Source: Leptodactylus fallax
Lineage: Eukaryota; Chordata; Amphibia; Anura; Leptodactylidae
DNA: 64,000 bases
Assembly (NCBI GenBank): GCA_947044405.1
Contig: CAMRHE010000063.1
Location: 5,320,501-5,384,500 of the forward strand
Direction of reading: 5' to 3'
Shown: positions 35,061-46,888 of the stretch, in pieces
How positions within the stretch are numbered: the first letter of the stretch is position 1
Layout of the letters: each line of letters begins with the position of its first letter
The notes under the pieces: model-generated
Told to the model about the DNA's origin: nothing
What the model saw: only the letters and a program-made list of their open reading frames with translations
Database searches by the model: none
Program-made: the position numbers and the translations under genes

Positions 35061-35885
35061 CTTCTCCGAACGCAGATGAGTTGAAACCGGGACATGCCTC
35101 CTGACGACTGGGACGTTGGGACAGGACCCACAATCCAGGACTGTCTCGCAGCGCAGAATCTGGGATGGTTGGGAGCTATGGTTTGTCTTCTATCTATGTA
35201 TCATTATCTGGTGTAAGGTCATAAGTGCTTGGTGTAGACTGGGACTTAAAGTGCCCCCCTTAGGTGTAGTTTGAAAGCCTGAGGTGCAGAAGTGTCCAAG
35301 GAGTGACGACTCCAGGGTGCATGAACTCACTGGGTTCTTTTCAGGGTGTATGGCCCTTATTGGTGTCCATGCTGGTTGTCTGTTGGTGTAGGGGTTTGTC
35401 AGGAGGCCATCAGGTTTCTCACCCCCTTCTGGGGAACTCCAACTTCAGCTTCACCTCCTGGTGTATTCAGGGATATCAGCAGGATGGAGTCTCCCCAGTG
35501 GCGTAACTACCGCTGTAGCTGTAACTACCGGCTGCTACGGGGCCCGGGCCGTTGGGGCTGGGCCCGTAAATGCGCTTTTTTTTTTTTTAATAGGCCATTA
35601 CCTACCATAACTCCAGCAGGTAACAGGCCCTATTTACTTACTAATCCCCTTTCCTGCTCACAGCCACCTCAGCTTCCCTTCTGCCCTCCAGGGGGCCCCA
35701 TGTGTCACTGATATGGGACGCACAGGGCTCCATGGAGGGCGGAATGGCAAGTGGAGATGGCCATGAGCAGGAGCTGGTATCGGTGAGTAAGACCGTGGGA
35801 CCGCAGCAAGGTTGTTTGTTGAGCAAGGTTTGCCTGGCGGTTCCGTTCGGACTAAATACATCCGAACTGAAACTGCTAGTATTAT
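35061..35885. repeat. Repeat-derived sequence, no gene
   Basis: Contains a GTGGCGTAACTAC end motif (35504-35517) and an imperfect foldback (GCTTCCCTTCTGCCCTCC / GGAGGGCGGAATGGCAAG) at about 35667-35750. Open frames over it are by-products. Confidence 0.4.
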
Positions 35886-36560
35886 ACTCTGGGGTCTCTT
35901 CAGACCCCCGAGCAGGGCCGGTTTTAGACAAAGTGGGACCCTGGGCAAAAAAACACCATCGTCTTGCAGTGGCAGCCCCTATAATAACGCCTCCTTTCTG
36001 CCAACAAAAAAGTAATAACAAGACCCATTTACCACACACAATTCAAATGAGCACCTTTGTACCACCTAATAGATTTTTGCACCCAGTCATCAGTTATTAT
36101 AAATCCTTATAAATAATGATCCCTGCTTATAAATAATATTACACCTTTATCAGTAATAGCGCCCTTATAAATGATAATAGTGCCCTGTATCAGTAATATC
36201 CCCCCTTATCAGTAACAGTCACCCCGTAAATATAACACTGCTCCCTTATAAATAATAGACATCTCATAAATAAGTTACCCTTATAAATAATAGTCCCCAT
36301 TATCACTAATAGCCCCCTTTATAAATAAGCCCACTTAACAATTATACCCCCTTATAAATAGTTTCCCTCTTATAAATAATAGCTCCCCCTTATAATGGAT
36401 ACCTTATATGTAATAGTTCCCCCCTTATAAATAATAACCCGTCTTATAAATAATAGCTCCCCCTTATAATAGTCCCCCTCATATTTAAGTTTCCCAATTA
36501 TATATAGTAACCCACCCTTATATATAATTGTTCTCCGTTATACAGTGTCAGACTGAAGGG
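35886..36560 (-). repeat. Inverted copy of the GGCCCTG-ended element with its AT-rich array
   Basis: The plus-strand start CAGGGCCGGTTTTAGAC is the inverse of the ends at 3168 and 14735. The body from 36085 to 36530 is a degenerate TTATAAATAATAG / CCCCCTTATAA array, the mirror of 2360-2800. Confidence 0.6.
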
Positions 36561-36865
36561 CCTTAGGCCCACCAAAGGAACTTGTTCTGGGGCCCCACCC
36601 AACAGCTTCCTGCTAATAGCCTACACCATGGCTCCTTCATTGAAGTCTTACATATGTGCTGACTATCTGGCGTTACTGAGTATGTTCCCAGTATAGTCAG
36701 CCCCATTAGTATTGTGCAGGCCCCAATAATTCCATGGTCGGTTCATACACCATACTGTATGGGGAATGACATGGCCATGGAGCACTACACTTATGTGCAA
36801 GATTATAGTGAGGGAGCTGTGATGCAGACATAGCACACAGGGCCGCCAGCAGGAATTTTGAGCCC
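36561..36865. other. Intergenic, no feature recognised
   Basis: Nothing coding seen. GGGGCCCCACCC and GGCCCACC motifs suggest old repeat fragments. Confidence 0.4.
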
Positions 36866-38415
36866 CCCCCCCCATAGTATAATGCTCCACATGGTATATA
36901 ATGCTTCTTGGTATAAAATGCTCACCTGAATCCTCCACAGTTTCCCCACATGGTATATAATGCTCCACAGTGGACCCACACAGTATAAAATGCTTCTCTG
37001 AGCCCCACATGATATATAAGGCTCCACACCGTATACTACCTCTTAGTGGCCCCAGACAGTACAATTTGCTCACCAGCAGCCCCACACAATATATGCTCCA
37101 TACAGTATAATATGCATCCCACAGTGCCCCCCCCAGTATAATGCTCCACAGTGGCCTAACACAGTATAACATGCTCCACAATGGCCTCCACATAGTATAA
37201 TATACTGCCCAGAGGTGTTCCCCCAGTATAATGCTCCACAGTGGTCCCCCACAGTATAATATGCTCCCCACAGTCCCCCCAGTATAATGCTCTACAATGG
37301 CCCCACAGAGTATAATATGCTCCAGAGAAGCCCCACACAATATAATAAACTCCACAGTGGCCCCACACAGTATAACAGGCTCCCCACACTGCCCCTTTCC
37401 CCCAGTATAAAGCTCCACAGTGGCCCATAGTATAATATTCTCCCCCTTAGTATAATGCTCCACAGTGCCCCCTTGCAATATATTATGCTCCCCAGAGTGC
37501 CCACCCAGTATAATGCGCCACAGTAGGCCCCAAACAGTATAATATACTCCCCAGAGGGCCCCCTAGTATAATGCTCCCTAGTTCCCCCCTGAATAATGCC
37601 TCACAGTGGCGCCATGCAGTATAATATGCTCTGCAGATGGCCCCCCAGAATAATGCTCCACAGTGACCCCACACAGTATAACATGCTCCAGAATGACCTC
37701 CACACAGTATAATATAATGCCAGAGAGGTTCCCCCAGTATAATGCTCCACAGTGGCCCAAAACAGTATAATATGCTCTCCAGAGGGGCCCCCCCCCACAG
37801 TATAATGCTCCACGGTGGCCCCACACAGTATAATATGCTCTCCAGAGGGGCCCCCCAGTATAATGCTCCAAAGTGGTCCCAGAGAATATAACATGCTCTC
37901 CAGAGGCCCCCACATTATAATGCTCCACAGTAGCCCCATACAGTATAATATGCTATCCAGAGGGCCCCCCCAGTTAAATGCTCAACAGTGGCCCCACACA
38001 GTATAATTTGCTCTCCAGAGGGCCCCCTCCCTAGTATAATGCTCCACAGGGGCCCCACACAGTATGATATGCTATCCAGAGGGCCCCCTCCCAAGTATAA
38101 TGCTCCACAGGGGCCCCACACAATAATATGCTATCCAGAGGGTACCCTCCCCAGTACAATGCTCCACAAGGGCCCCACACAGTATAATATGCTATCCAGA
38201 GGGCCCCCTTCCCAGTATAATGCTCCACAGGGGCCCCACACAGTATAATATGCTATCCAGAGGGCCCCCTCCCCAGTATAATGCTCCACAAGGGCCCCAC
38301 ACAATATAATATGCTATCCAGAGGACCCCTCCCCAATATAATGCTCCACAGGGGCCCCACACAGTATAATATGCTATCCAGAGGGAGGGTAGTATAATGC
38401 TCCACAGTGGCCCTA
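36866..38415. repeat. 61-bp minisatellite, about 25 copies
   Basis: The unit is built from CAGTATAATATGCT, CCAGAGGGCCCCC, CAGTATAATGCTCCACAG and GGGCCCCACA. The left half is diverged, while copies from about 37900 to 38390 are nearly uniform with an exact 61-bp step. The array borders the foldback element starting at 38425. Confidence 0.95.
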
Positions 38416-38424
38416 CAGACTCCC

Positions 38425-38790
38425 TTAGTGCTAGTATTATATTATACTCTGGGGTCTCTTCAGATGTCAGAGTATAATTATCGAAGGGGGAGGTTAGGGA
38501 AAATAACAAACAGTTATACTCACCTTGCCTTACCTCTCCTGGGCCTCCTTGCGCTGCTCCGCTATTCCCGCCGGCACCGACTTCCTCTTCTCTGCGGCTG
38601 ACGTCACGCGTTTTGGACGTCACTGCTGAAGCCTGTGATTGGGCCTCAGCGCCTCAGCGGTGATGTCTGGAACGCCAGAAGATGACGTCGGACGCAAGGA
38701 CAGGTGAGTAAAAATTTTTATTTTTACTCATCTCGGAAAGGGGCCCTGCGGCACATGACGCTGGGTCCCTTTCTGTTATCAATATGACCG
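38425..38790. repeat. Foldback element with TGACGTCA
   Basis: It carries ATACTCTGGGGTCTCTTCAG, CAGAGTATAATTATC, ATACTCACCTTGCC, then TGACGTCA at 38599-38606. The right side has GGTGAGTAAAAATTTTTATT. Same family as 15170 and 58925. Confidence 0.65.
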
Positions 38791-39204
38791 GTCCTGACTC
38801 CGGGGTCCGGAGTGGGCTGGAGGTAGTCCAGTTACCATCACTCCTGGCACCCAGGACACAGCGCCTTGGTCAGGCTATTTAGTTGCTTGGATAGGCAGCA
38901 AGCAATCTTTAAAGTTTAGCTGCGACTCTCTATGGCACTAGTGTTAGTGCTATGACATGGTGAAGTAGATCCATGTGTGCCTTATGTTTGGCACTATGTG
39001 GCGCTGTTATGTGAACACAAATCATAGACTTATATTAGAGATATTCTGCACTTACGCCAAATGTGAAGCTGTCACTTTGTCTTGCTGCATTGTATTGGTG
39101 GCGGGAACTGTGACAAATGTGCGGTAAGCAGACACCATCATCACTGTCACATTCACCCTTAGCAGCTGCCTCCATTTATGGAGGCTTTGAGGTGAAGGTG
39201 TAAT

Positions 39205-39800
39205 GTGCAGGTGTAAGGTAACAGACTCTGGGGACACTCAGTTGTAGTTTATTACAGTTTACTTGAATGTATTATAAAGTACACAGAACATGTTTTAAGC
39301 AGCATTTATAACATAATAACATAATATAGTCTTTTGTAGTAGTTTGTATTCTGCAGCTCTCCTGTGGGGATAGAGTCTCCCCTCTCCTCCCACACAAAGT
39401 CTCATAGGATAACCACAGCACCTCCTTGCAGATATGTACAGCAGAAAGTCACTTAATTGAACCACTTGTTAAACTTGGTTTCTTCAACACTCTGCAACAG
39501 GGAATATGTAATGTTGTGCAGGTGTAATGGCGACAGACTCTGGAGATTCTCAACTGTGGTTTATCAAGTCTTATAAAGAATACAGAACGGCATTTACAAG
39601 CAGTGAAGGTAATGGCTGATTAACTCTTTTGTAGCTCCTGTCTTTAGCAGCTCACCTGTGGGGAAGGAGTCTCCCTCTTCTCTCTCATGTAGCCTCCTGG
39701 GATAACCTCGGCACCTCCTTGCAGACATGTACAGCAGAAAGTCTCTTAATGGAACTTCTTGTTAAACGTGGTTTCTTCCATACTATACAGCCATGATAAT
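39205..39800. repeat. Tandem duplication of about 300 bp
   Basis: Two adjacent diverged copies (about 39205-39500 and 39520-39800) share CAGACTCTGG, TTTATAACATAA/TTTACAAGCAG, CCTCCTTGCAGA and ATGTACAGCAGAAAGTC. No coding capacity was recognised. Confidence 0.75.
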
Positions 39801-40011
39801 TAGCTAAACTGATAAACAGACTCTGATCTCACAACAAGACAAGAGGAACACTGTGCAGCAACATAGGGTTATACTTGCAAGCAACGCACTTATTTATTTA
39901 TTCACTTTTTGCACCCAATATACCTTCTTAGTTTTTAGCACAACATCAGGACTTCTTCCTGTTCTGCGGTCAAGGTGGTTCGTGGATCTGGATCTGATTG
40001 GTGGTTGTAAC

Positions 40012-40826
40012 TTAAAGGGGTTGTCCGGGATAAATAGAAATTCCTACACTAATCTAAACACCCTCTCTCGCCCACTTTCTAAATTACATAATTCAGCAAA
40101 AATGTATAGTTACCCATATCCCTTGGGTGGTTATGTGACCACCCCAGGGACATTTTCTGATTATCAAGTGACGATTCGTTTCCCCTTTTCCGGAAACGGA
40201 ACGTCACCAATACTCCCCCACCCCACCCCTTATACTTACGTGTCTTCCTTACAGACTTCCTTCTGCGGGGAACTCCTCCTTCTGTGACGTCTGCCCGCAC
40301 ATGCGCAAAAGAGTTGGAGTCCCGACTTTGCGCTGTAGCCGACACTCCACCTCTAATTCCCAAGCTATGGGAGCCCGAAAGAGCCGCCCACACCTGCGCA
40401 GTAGAGATGGAGCGTAGGCTACAGCACAGTGACGGGACTGCTGTGCAGGCGCTGACAGAGTCAAAGAAGAGGAGGAGCCTTTCCCTGCAGAAGGAAGTCT
40501 GGACAGGAAGAAGACAGGTAAGTATAATGGAGTAGGGGGTTGGGCTAAGTTAGTTGGGAAGGGCTAGTAGTGGGCGGGATAGCTAGGGAGACAGGGAGGG
40601 GGAAGAGTGAGAGGGAGATAATGTGAGAGCCTTCAACTACCATAATGCATTGCATTAGCTAAAGCAGCAGGAAGCTACACCATGTAAACAAATGCAGAAG
40701 ATGAAACCCAGAAATCACTCAAAACACTGCTAAAGGTATTTTGGTGCATTTATTAACCCATTAATAGCACTAACAGACTTTTTTTTTTTTTAAATAATTT
40801 TTTTTGCCTGGAAAACCCCTTTAACC
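40012..40826. mobile_element. Non-autonomous element with AAAGGGGTTGTCC-type ends
   Basis: The left end AAAGGGGTTGTCCGGGAT and the right end CCTGGAAAACCCCTTTA are imperfect inverted repeats about 810 bp apart. Inner sequence pairs partly (CTGCCCGCACATGCGC / GCCCACACCTGCGCAG). The left end motif recurs at 52790, 58242 and 63771. No transposase was seen. Confidence 0.6.
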
Positions 40827-41264
40827 TTCCTGCCAGGCTGGGGCAATAATATTGTCCTCCTCATGTAGGTAGGTTTGCAGTGGATTGTGCTGAATGTACC
40901 CCAACCAGGTATCCTCTACTGCCTGACTGCTGGATACAGAGAACGGAGACTCTAACGCAAGTGTGAATACAGCCTTAGAAGGCTGGCTCCCCCTAGTGGC
41001 TCGGGGGACAGACTGCCTGGCTATAAATGCAGGACGATTCTGGGATTTTGTGTGACAATCTCTCGTCCCATTAGTAAATGGGACACCATCTTGTCTCTGG
41101 AACCTCCGATAATCTGTTCTGTAAATGTCAGAGATGGCAAAATGGCGGCCAGCGCTGTCACTAAGGGAAATCAGGTCTGAAAATAGAAAAACATTCCTCC
41201 CTAAAATCCAAAACTTCCCCAGTCCTCTGCTTTAAAGGTGTCACCAACTCTATTCTTAGTTATA
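40827..41264. other. Intergenic, no feature recognised
   Basis: No gene, RNA or clear repeat was identified. Confidence 0.4.
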
Positions 41265-42150
41265 TCTGTTCCTGGAAAAGCTGGGTGACAATATGGTAGT
41301 CTGGGGTTTTACACAGCTTTCCTAGAGTCCTGACTGGTACACGTCTTCTCCTGAAGTTCTGGTTATGCTTCAATAGAGGAAAAGTATCTAGAAAAGTTGG
41401 ATGACAACCAGTATGGTAACAGTAAGACCCGGTTCACCCAGCTTTTCTGGAGTACTGAATGGAAAATCTGCCTCGTTATGTGTCATTGCATTATCTATCA
41501 CTCTACCATTTTGTCATTCAGGACTCTATAAAAGCTGGGTGAAAGCCCACGGTGGTGGTAGTTACTGAGACATATTGGTTGTCATCCAACTTTTCTGGAG
41601 TCCTGAATAGCACCAATAAATCCTTTTTTACTGTATAACAAGGCTTTTTGTGAAAACCTAGTGGCAGACACAGCTTTTCTAGAGTCCTGAATGGTAAAGA
41701 GACCTAGTTATACAGTGATAGGGGATGTATATATTTATAATAAAGGCAGATTTGTCATTCAGGACACTAGAAAAGCTGAATATAAACCAATTCGGTTGCG
41801 GTAGCAGCTCCACCAGGGGTTTTCACTCAGCTTTTTACAGTACTGAATGGCAAAAAGGTCTAGTTATCCAGTGAGAGGGGATGAATTGAAACAAAACAAG
41901 GTATAGTTGTCACTCAGGACTCTAAAAAAGCTGGGTGAGCAGTGATGGACACCACATTGGTTGTCATCTAGCTTTTTCTGGAGTCCTGAATGAAAATTGT
42001 GCCTAGGTTAGTGAGTATATAACAGGACAGATTTACCATTCAGGATTCTAGAAAATTTGGGTAAAAACACCTGTGGTGAGCTGTTTAGGATTTACCCATA
42101 TCATTCAGAGGTCTTGGAAAGTTGGATGGCAGCAAATATAATGGGAGTAT
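41265..42150. repeat. Degenerate array of hairpins
   Basis: The motif TTCAGGACTCTAGAAAAGCT and its inverse AGCTTTTCTGGAGTCCTGAA alternate about eleven times with a rough step of 160-170 bp per pair. Each pair can form a stem. Copies are heavily diverged. No coding capacity. Confidence 0.75.
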
Positions 42151-45100
42151 AATAATAGTTTTTGGGTGGGCGAGGCCAAGTCAAAAGTTTGCAGTGGGGC
42201 CCAGTCTTTGTTAGTTACGCCCCATGAGGATCGTATTGTAAATTGTTTCCAAAATAAAAGTTTGACCCTTTATTTACTTATGTAGGGGTCGCCGTCTCTG
42301 GATGATCACAAGGTCAGTATCTCTAGTTCTAGATTTCAACGACTGAAAAAAAAAAATTAGTGGGATTGCAAAAACGTGGCTACCTTCTTCCAAAAACAGA
42401 GCCCCGCTTGTCAATGGCTTAAATCTGGTATTGCAGCTCTATTGTAATAAAGGGAGCAGAGCTGCACTACTAAGCACAACCCATGGACAGGAGTGGCGCT
42501 GTTTTTGGAAATATGCAGCCATGTTTCTGTAATCTTAAACAAAACAACCCCCTTAAAGACCTATAGATACTCTGTCTATTCAGACTAATCTGACAGAAAT
42601 GATGTGTCCCTTTAAGAAATCCCTGTGATCAGTGATCAGTGACCTGGTGCTACCATAACCAGCCGGTGAACAGGATGATGACCAGCGAGGGGCAAACTGT
42701 GTATCACAGGGCAGGTGGAGAGAAGAAGACCATGCTCCTGGCCCTGATCTGTGTTTCCTTCTGGCATGGACCGCCTACCTGGCAGCCATTTTGAATAATT
42801 TACCTCGCTGAAGTGTGTTCTCCAATAGAAACGTGCCTAATTTGCATAATTTCCCAGAATGCATTGCTGGAACTCTCCCTGAGTTTAATGAGGGATGTAA
42901 AGAATAAATCATATGATGCAAAATCTTTAAAATTATGGCTTTTATGCTGCTGTGACCTAGTGAGGGGCGGAGCCTCCTGCTTGCTGGCTATAATCTAGTC
43001 CGATCAGGACGTGGCTGTAGGATCTCTGGGCCAGGGGTCCCGTGGCTGAAATTTTTTTGGGGAAAAATAAAAAATAAAAAAAATAAAAAAATCCTGAAGG
43101 GTTTGGATAAAATTGTGGGTTTTATTTTTCATGGTTCACATTCATTATATTTTATACAAAAAGTTGCTTCTTCTTCAGAAAAGTAACAGAGGACATAAAG
43201 AGCCCCTGGAGATATTGCTCAGCCTCCTGCACCACACACAGGAGTTGCGGCAGATCTGCTCCAGACCACAAGGACCTCCAGAGCACAGAACACTCTTTAC
43301 ATGTCAGATAGACAACCCCACAGTGACAACCTAACAGGGATAACCTCAGGGCAACATTCATTTAACTTAAGGAGAACACCGGGCAGTGCATTATGGGAAT
43401 GTATGCAAATCAAAGGATTGAAGATACATCTAATGTAATCTTATTACTGAGGAGGAGTCATAAAGGAGGGGCGGGGCATCACATAAGCCCTCCCAGTTCA
43501 CCTCAGTGATTATGGTCCTCCTGCTGTGCACTATAGAGCAAAGACTCATGACTCCAGCTATAAATCAAGATTCTTACGCTTTTCCTTTAAGAACATCTTC
43601 ACATTTAACCAATTTTTAGACTGACCAACTCAGAAAGGACATGGTGACCACCCACTGTCTGTCACTGGGTCACCTCCAAGTCCCTCAGCAGGACAAGCCA
43701 TCTCCAAAGAGAACAGAAGAAACAACACACAGTATTATACATGGGTAACTTCAGTGGGATACCTAGTTAGCCTAAGGAGAGATAACGGCAAAGCACCATG
43801 GGAAATTATGCAAATCTGAAGATGAGAAGGTCCATCTGTTACCACCATGTTCCAAAAGTCTGATCTGTTGATCTCAGTCCCATTCTAGAGAGTGGGGGAG
43901 GAGCAATGAGGCACATTAGGAGGGCTTCAGGCCGACTTTGGCTGTGAATTCTGTTGTGTGACCAAAAATTGGTATATTGTCCTGTGAGTCGTTCACAAAT
44001 ATAAGTCAATTGCGTCACATTGCGACCCTGAGGGTGCTGCGACCGCTACTTCTAGTCTCATAGAAATCCATCAGTGTTCACGCTTTTTGCGCAGCACCTC
44101 TGGGGTTACAATGCGGCTCCGTTCGCTTACATTAGAGAAGGAGTCACAAGGCACCATGGCGATCATTGGTCAAGTGAGACGAGATGTGCCATGGCCAAAG
44201 TTGCCATGTGGCCCTAGCCTTATTTACCATAGGAATTAATGAACAGTTGTCACAGCCCCACCCCCCTTCATTAAGGCCGTAGTCACATGACCATGTCCAT
44301 TTCTTGGCTTGAAACATGGATGAAGTTTTCAATAACCATCATACATCCGTTTTACATCTGTTGTACCCGTTTTTCTGTTTTTGATGCCGAGTGTCATTGG
44401 TTGTACATCAGTTTTTAATGGTTTGTTTAAAAAATTAAATAAAAAAATTGAAGAATTTCATTATTTTTTTTTTATTTTTACAAAAAAAAAAAACCCAATC
44501 CACTCATCTATTTTTAAATGTCGCTCAGATGCAGATGTGTTTTGACGGCCATTAAAATTGGACCCATTGATTTCCAATGAGTTCGTGTCTGTTAAAATGG
44601 AGGAATATACAACATGTTCATTAAAAATCAGATATGTGAATATTCTCATTCACGCTCATTGAGAGGGAATTTCCGGTACTAAAAAAGGCACGCCAGTTTT
44701 CTGGCTCAAAAGTTAATAAAACGGCCATCACACATTGTGTGAATAAGACCAAACATCAGTGAGTTGTATTAGGATTTCACCTGTAACAGCACCTTACGCA
44801 AAAGTATGTGCCCCCCCAGTACCTGAGGACCTTAGGTGCTAATTGTGTTAATATACAGCACTGTACAAAAGTTGTAAGGTGTGAAACAATCACTGCAAAG
44901 TATGGGCCCATGCACACTGACCCATTCATTTGTATGGGCCCATGTACTCAACTGGGCCAACAGCTTGTGCCGCAAAACTCAGGACAGGTCCTATTCCTGT
45001 CCTGTTTTGCGGCTATGCTCACTGGCCCCAATGAATGGGTCCGCGGAAGCACGGCCGGTGCACAGGCGGCACACAGATATCATCCATGTGCCACCCGTGC

Positions 45101-46313
45101 CATTCAGTCACGGCTAGTGTCACTTACACAGTCATGTGCATGCCACTTAAGACTGTTTTCAGAAATAGAAGGGTTAATAGTAGAGATAGGTGAACTGATC
45201 CATTACAAGATGGAATCAACCCAAATATTCCAAATTGATCTGTTTTTAGATTGCAATTTGTTTCAGGTGAACTAAAATGGCCGCCACAAGATGCATTACG
45301 CAGTGAAAATACAGAGGAGTCATGTCTGTGACATTGGTTGTGGCTCCAGCATCACCTGACATCCTCTCAGCCACCTTACAGCGCTGATGTCACAGACACA
45401 ATATAAGATTTTATCAGAGGAAGACAAAACCATTTTGGGATGTGTTCAGACTGAGAGACATTTCATCATCACTGCATAATCCATAGCAATAGCTCAGTTA
45501 GATTTAGTCAGTTACAGGCAGATAAATCATAGGAGTGGAGGGAGGGAGAATTTCTGCGCTGTGCTGTGAGCCTATGTCTCCTGCAGTTTGCACAGAATTC
45601 CATAGACACAGGACCGTTAACTAGTGAACTTCCATTAGTTTTTCTATATTTCCATGAATTGTATTAATATTCGTCATTTAGATTTGCACTGAACCAATGT
45701 GGGGGTGGGGATAGTCTTGCCGTGCCAAATAAAGTGGCACATGGGTGAATCAGAGGCACCTCTACTCTATTCCTTTCAATGGGAGCCCCCATAGTGCTGT
45801 TCTTCAGCTACATTCCTAACAGAGATAAAACACCCTCCGTTGTATCGGTTGGTGACTGAACCCCACTGATCAGCAATTTCTTCGCTATCCTTTGGATAGA
45901 GGATAAATATATTTCATGGCACAACCATGAGGGCTTGTCTCTCCAGGGCTACCCCTCTTCATATGTCCTATTAGGCCATATTGACTTATAGCGGGAGGCC
46001 TCCACTTTATAGCCTGTATTAGCAGGGCAGGTCCCACTCTGGTGGCAATGGTCCATCAATATATTACATGGGCAGCCATTCATACACTCAAGAATACTGC
46101 ATTTACCCTACAGCAACCACTCCGCTAGACAGGTATGGCTCCGGATCTCCTTATGTGCACCTCAATATAGAAAGGGTTTACATGGTGAGACAAACCCTTT
46201 ATTTTCAAACTCTTAAAGCCATATCGCAGGTTTTTATATTTAGTTTTTTGAGGTCAAGCTCCGTAGTACAAAAGATTTCTTTATAGTCCAAGTTTGGTTT
46301 TCCAATAAATCAT
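42151..46313. other. Intergenic, mostly old repeats, no gene recognised
   Basis: At 42395-42560 is a copy of the GTATTGCAGCTC / GGAGTGGCGCTGTTTTTGG repeat (also near 62180). Around 44895-45120 are CATGCACACTGACCC-type MITE pieces. Short open frames, including 43152-43361, show no family motif. No conserved splice pattern was found. Confidence 0.4.
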
Positions 46314-46319
46314 TTTATT
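46314..46319 (-). terminator. Candidate poly(A) signal AATAAA for the DHFR-like gene
   Basis: AATAAA on the minus strand, about 475 nt downstream of the stop codon. It is the first clear match noted; alternative sites were not excluded. Confidence 0.5.
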
Positions 46320-46794
46320 TCTACTTTGACCATTCATAGATAGAAAAACAATTTTCTTCATAGAAATTTAAGCACAAACTTCTAAGATTTTTCTATGGAT
46401 TTTGAACATCAAGCTTACTCAACATAAAACATGGAAAATAATAAAAAAAAAACTTTGTGTTCAGCATTGGACAGGCCATGTGACCCCTCTTGGCCACTCA
46501 GCAAGAAAGAATATCATCATCTCCCTATCCCCTTTCTTTCCACTATCCTCGCTCTGGCTGTAAGGCACCTGGATGCAGCAGGAGCCCTCCCCCACTGCGA
46601 TGGCTGCAATGAGAGATGACGTGCACTTTGCTTCCTTAGGAAACTGCATCTTGGATTGACTGAATATCAAAAAGAACTTTCTGGGTTTTTTTTTTTTTTT
46701 TAGGAAAATTCAAAAAATGAGGTTAATGGTAAAAATTGTGAGAATTCTGGGATGTGTGACGACCTTCACATAGTGAGCTGTTTCTGTATAGATG

Positions 46795-46888
46795 TCATTC
46801 ACTGTTTGGGGGTTGATCTTTTTCGTAGACTTGAAATACGTATTTTACTCCTTTTTCTTCCTGAATTCCAGATGGGATTTCGGGATAT
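46795..46888 (-). CDS. dhfr-like: DHFR-like coding exon 6 (C terminus, stop)
   Basis: The acceptor is CATTTCAG. The exon encodes YPEIPSGIQEEKGVKYVFQV and a short tail ending PPNSE, then TGA. It corresponds to the YPGVLSDVQEEKG end of vertebrate DHFR. Confidence 0.9.

Noticed and set aside
36663..38623. Many overlapping open frames with repeated motifs on both strands
   Set aside because: They follow the 61-bp minisatellite and have no protein family features.
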